Assembly (NCBI GenBank): GCA_911728435.2
Contig: OU452213.1
Span: 10,907,834 to 10,971,833, forward strand
From: Apoderus coryli
Lineage: Eukaryota; Arthropoda; Insecta; Coleoptera; Attelabidae
DNA: 64,000 bases
Reading direction: 5' to 3'
Within the stretch, counting starts at the first letter, position 1. The number at the start of each line of letters is the position of its first letter. Under the pieces are notes generated by a model that saw only the letters and a program-made list of their open reading frames with translations, had not been told where the DNA came from and did no database searches. Of the stretch, positions 63,833 through 64,000 are shown piece by piece. A program made the translations under genes and the position numbers.

Positions 63833-64000
63833 GAGTTGTAAAATAATATGTATATATTGTAATTCTAGTGCCAAATTAATTGATGTGTGATATGTCGAGT
63901 CTTTGACTATTTTCTACTTTTCAATTACAATTTCTAACGCAAATGGCAGGTGCACACAGTAGGACTAATCTCCAACAACTGATTCGCAAAAGTCCGAATC
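63833..64000. other. LINE 3' UTR or flank
   Basis: AT-rich sequence after the decayed LINE C-terminus. No poly(A) tail is visible before the window ends. Confidence 0.4.

Overview
This is AT-rich animal nuclear DNA made almost entirely of mobile elements and satellite DNA. The families present are a Mag-like Ty3/gypsy retrotransposon, several non-LTR retrotransposon types, Tc1/mariner-like DNA transposons with a DUF4817-type N-terminus, a Helentron-type Helitron, MITEs, tandem satellites and C2H2 zinc-finger repeat fragments. Together they point to an insect. Repeated TAGGTACCTAT-type words and some of the pseudogene families suggest a hemipteran, possibly an aphid, but that is an inference. 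No complete single-copy host gene was found. There are only weak exon candidates at 40.5-42.0 kb.

Layout. 1-4.3 kb: a nearly complete LTR retrotransposon cut by the window edge, with one open gag-pol frame. 4.3-5.6 kb: a broken TE-like gene. 6.3-8.6 kb: a ~255-bp degenerate tandem array rich in TGCATCC/TGCGTCC words; the same word style returns at 11.6-11.96 kb, after two decayed LINE copies (8.6-11.5 kb), one with an internally inverted RT segment. 12-14.7 kb: a GGAGGC-rich element, a DNA-binding-domain pseudogene fragment, and a LINE relic lying between ~145-bp inverted repeats, the left one of which has a hammerhead-ribozyme-like core. 16.2-17.6 kb: first copy of a repeat with a subterminal hairpin and a GAACGCC motif. 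18.4-25.7 kb: the best-preserved and most unusual object, a minus-strand Helentron encoding a 21-aa-repeat coiled coil, a Cys-rich region, an HUH Rep with a two-tyrosine motif, a Pif1-like helicase, an AP-type endonuclease interrupted by one frameshift, and a C-terminal ubiquitin-specific-protease (C19) domain.

26-31 kb: two tRNA-Ala-like sequences and nested terminal-inverted-repeat elements. 31.2-35.07 kb: a long second copy of the 16-17 kb repeat, expanded into higher-order ~140-bp subrepeats with a CAGA microsatellite near its end. 35.08-39.15 kb: a 110-bp satellite of about 37 units. 43.77-43.94 kb: a MITE with 7-bp target duplications. 44.4-47.3 kb: a ~182-bp satellite of about 16 units. 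48.4-50.2 kb: a second GGAGGC region and a ~1.43-kb element with ~390-bp inverted repeats. 50.2-52.8 kb: TTATAAAAC-rich DNA. 52.9-56.2 kb: a mariner-like pseudogene and three LINE fragments. 57.9-60.6 kb: a DNA transposon with ~700-bp inverted repeats and a frameshifted, internally deleted transposase. 60.8-63.8 kb: a zinc-finger repeat fragment bounded on both sides by the 5' ends of LINEs pointing away from it.

No operons or cellular pathway can be reconstructed. What works together is the machinery inside individual elements: gag/protease/RT/RNase H/integrase in the LTR element, and Rep/helicase/endonuclease/deubiquitinase-like domains in the Helentron. All identifications come from reading translations and motifs, without database searches.
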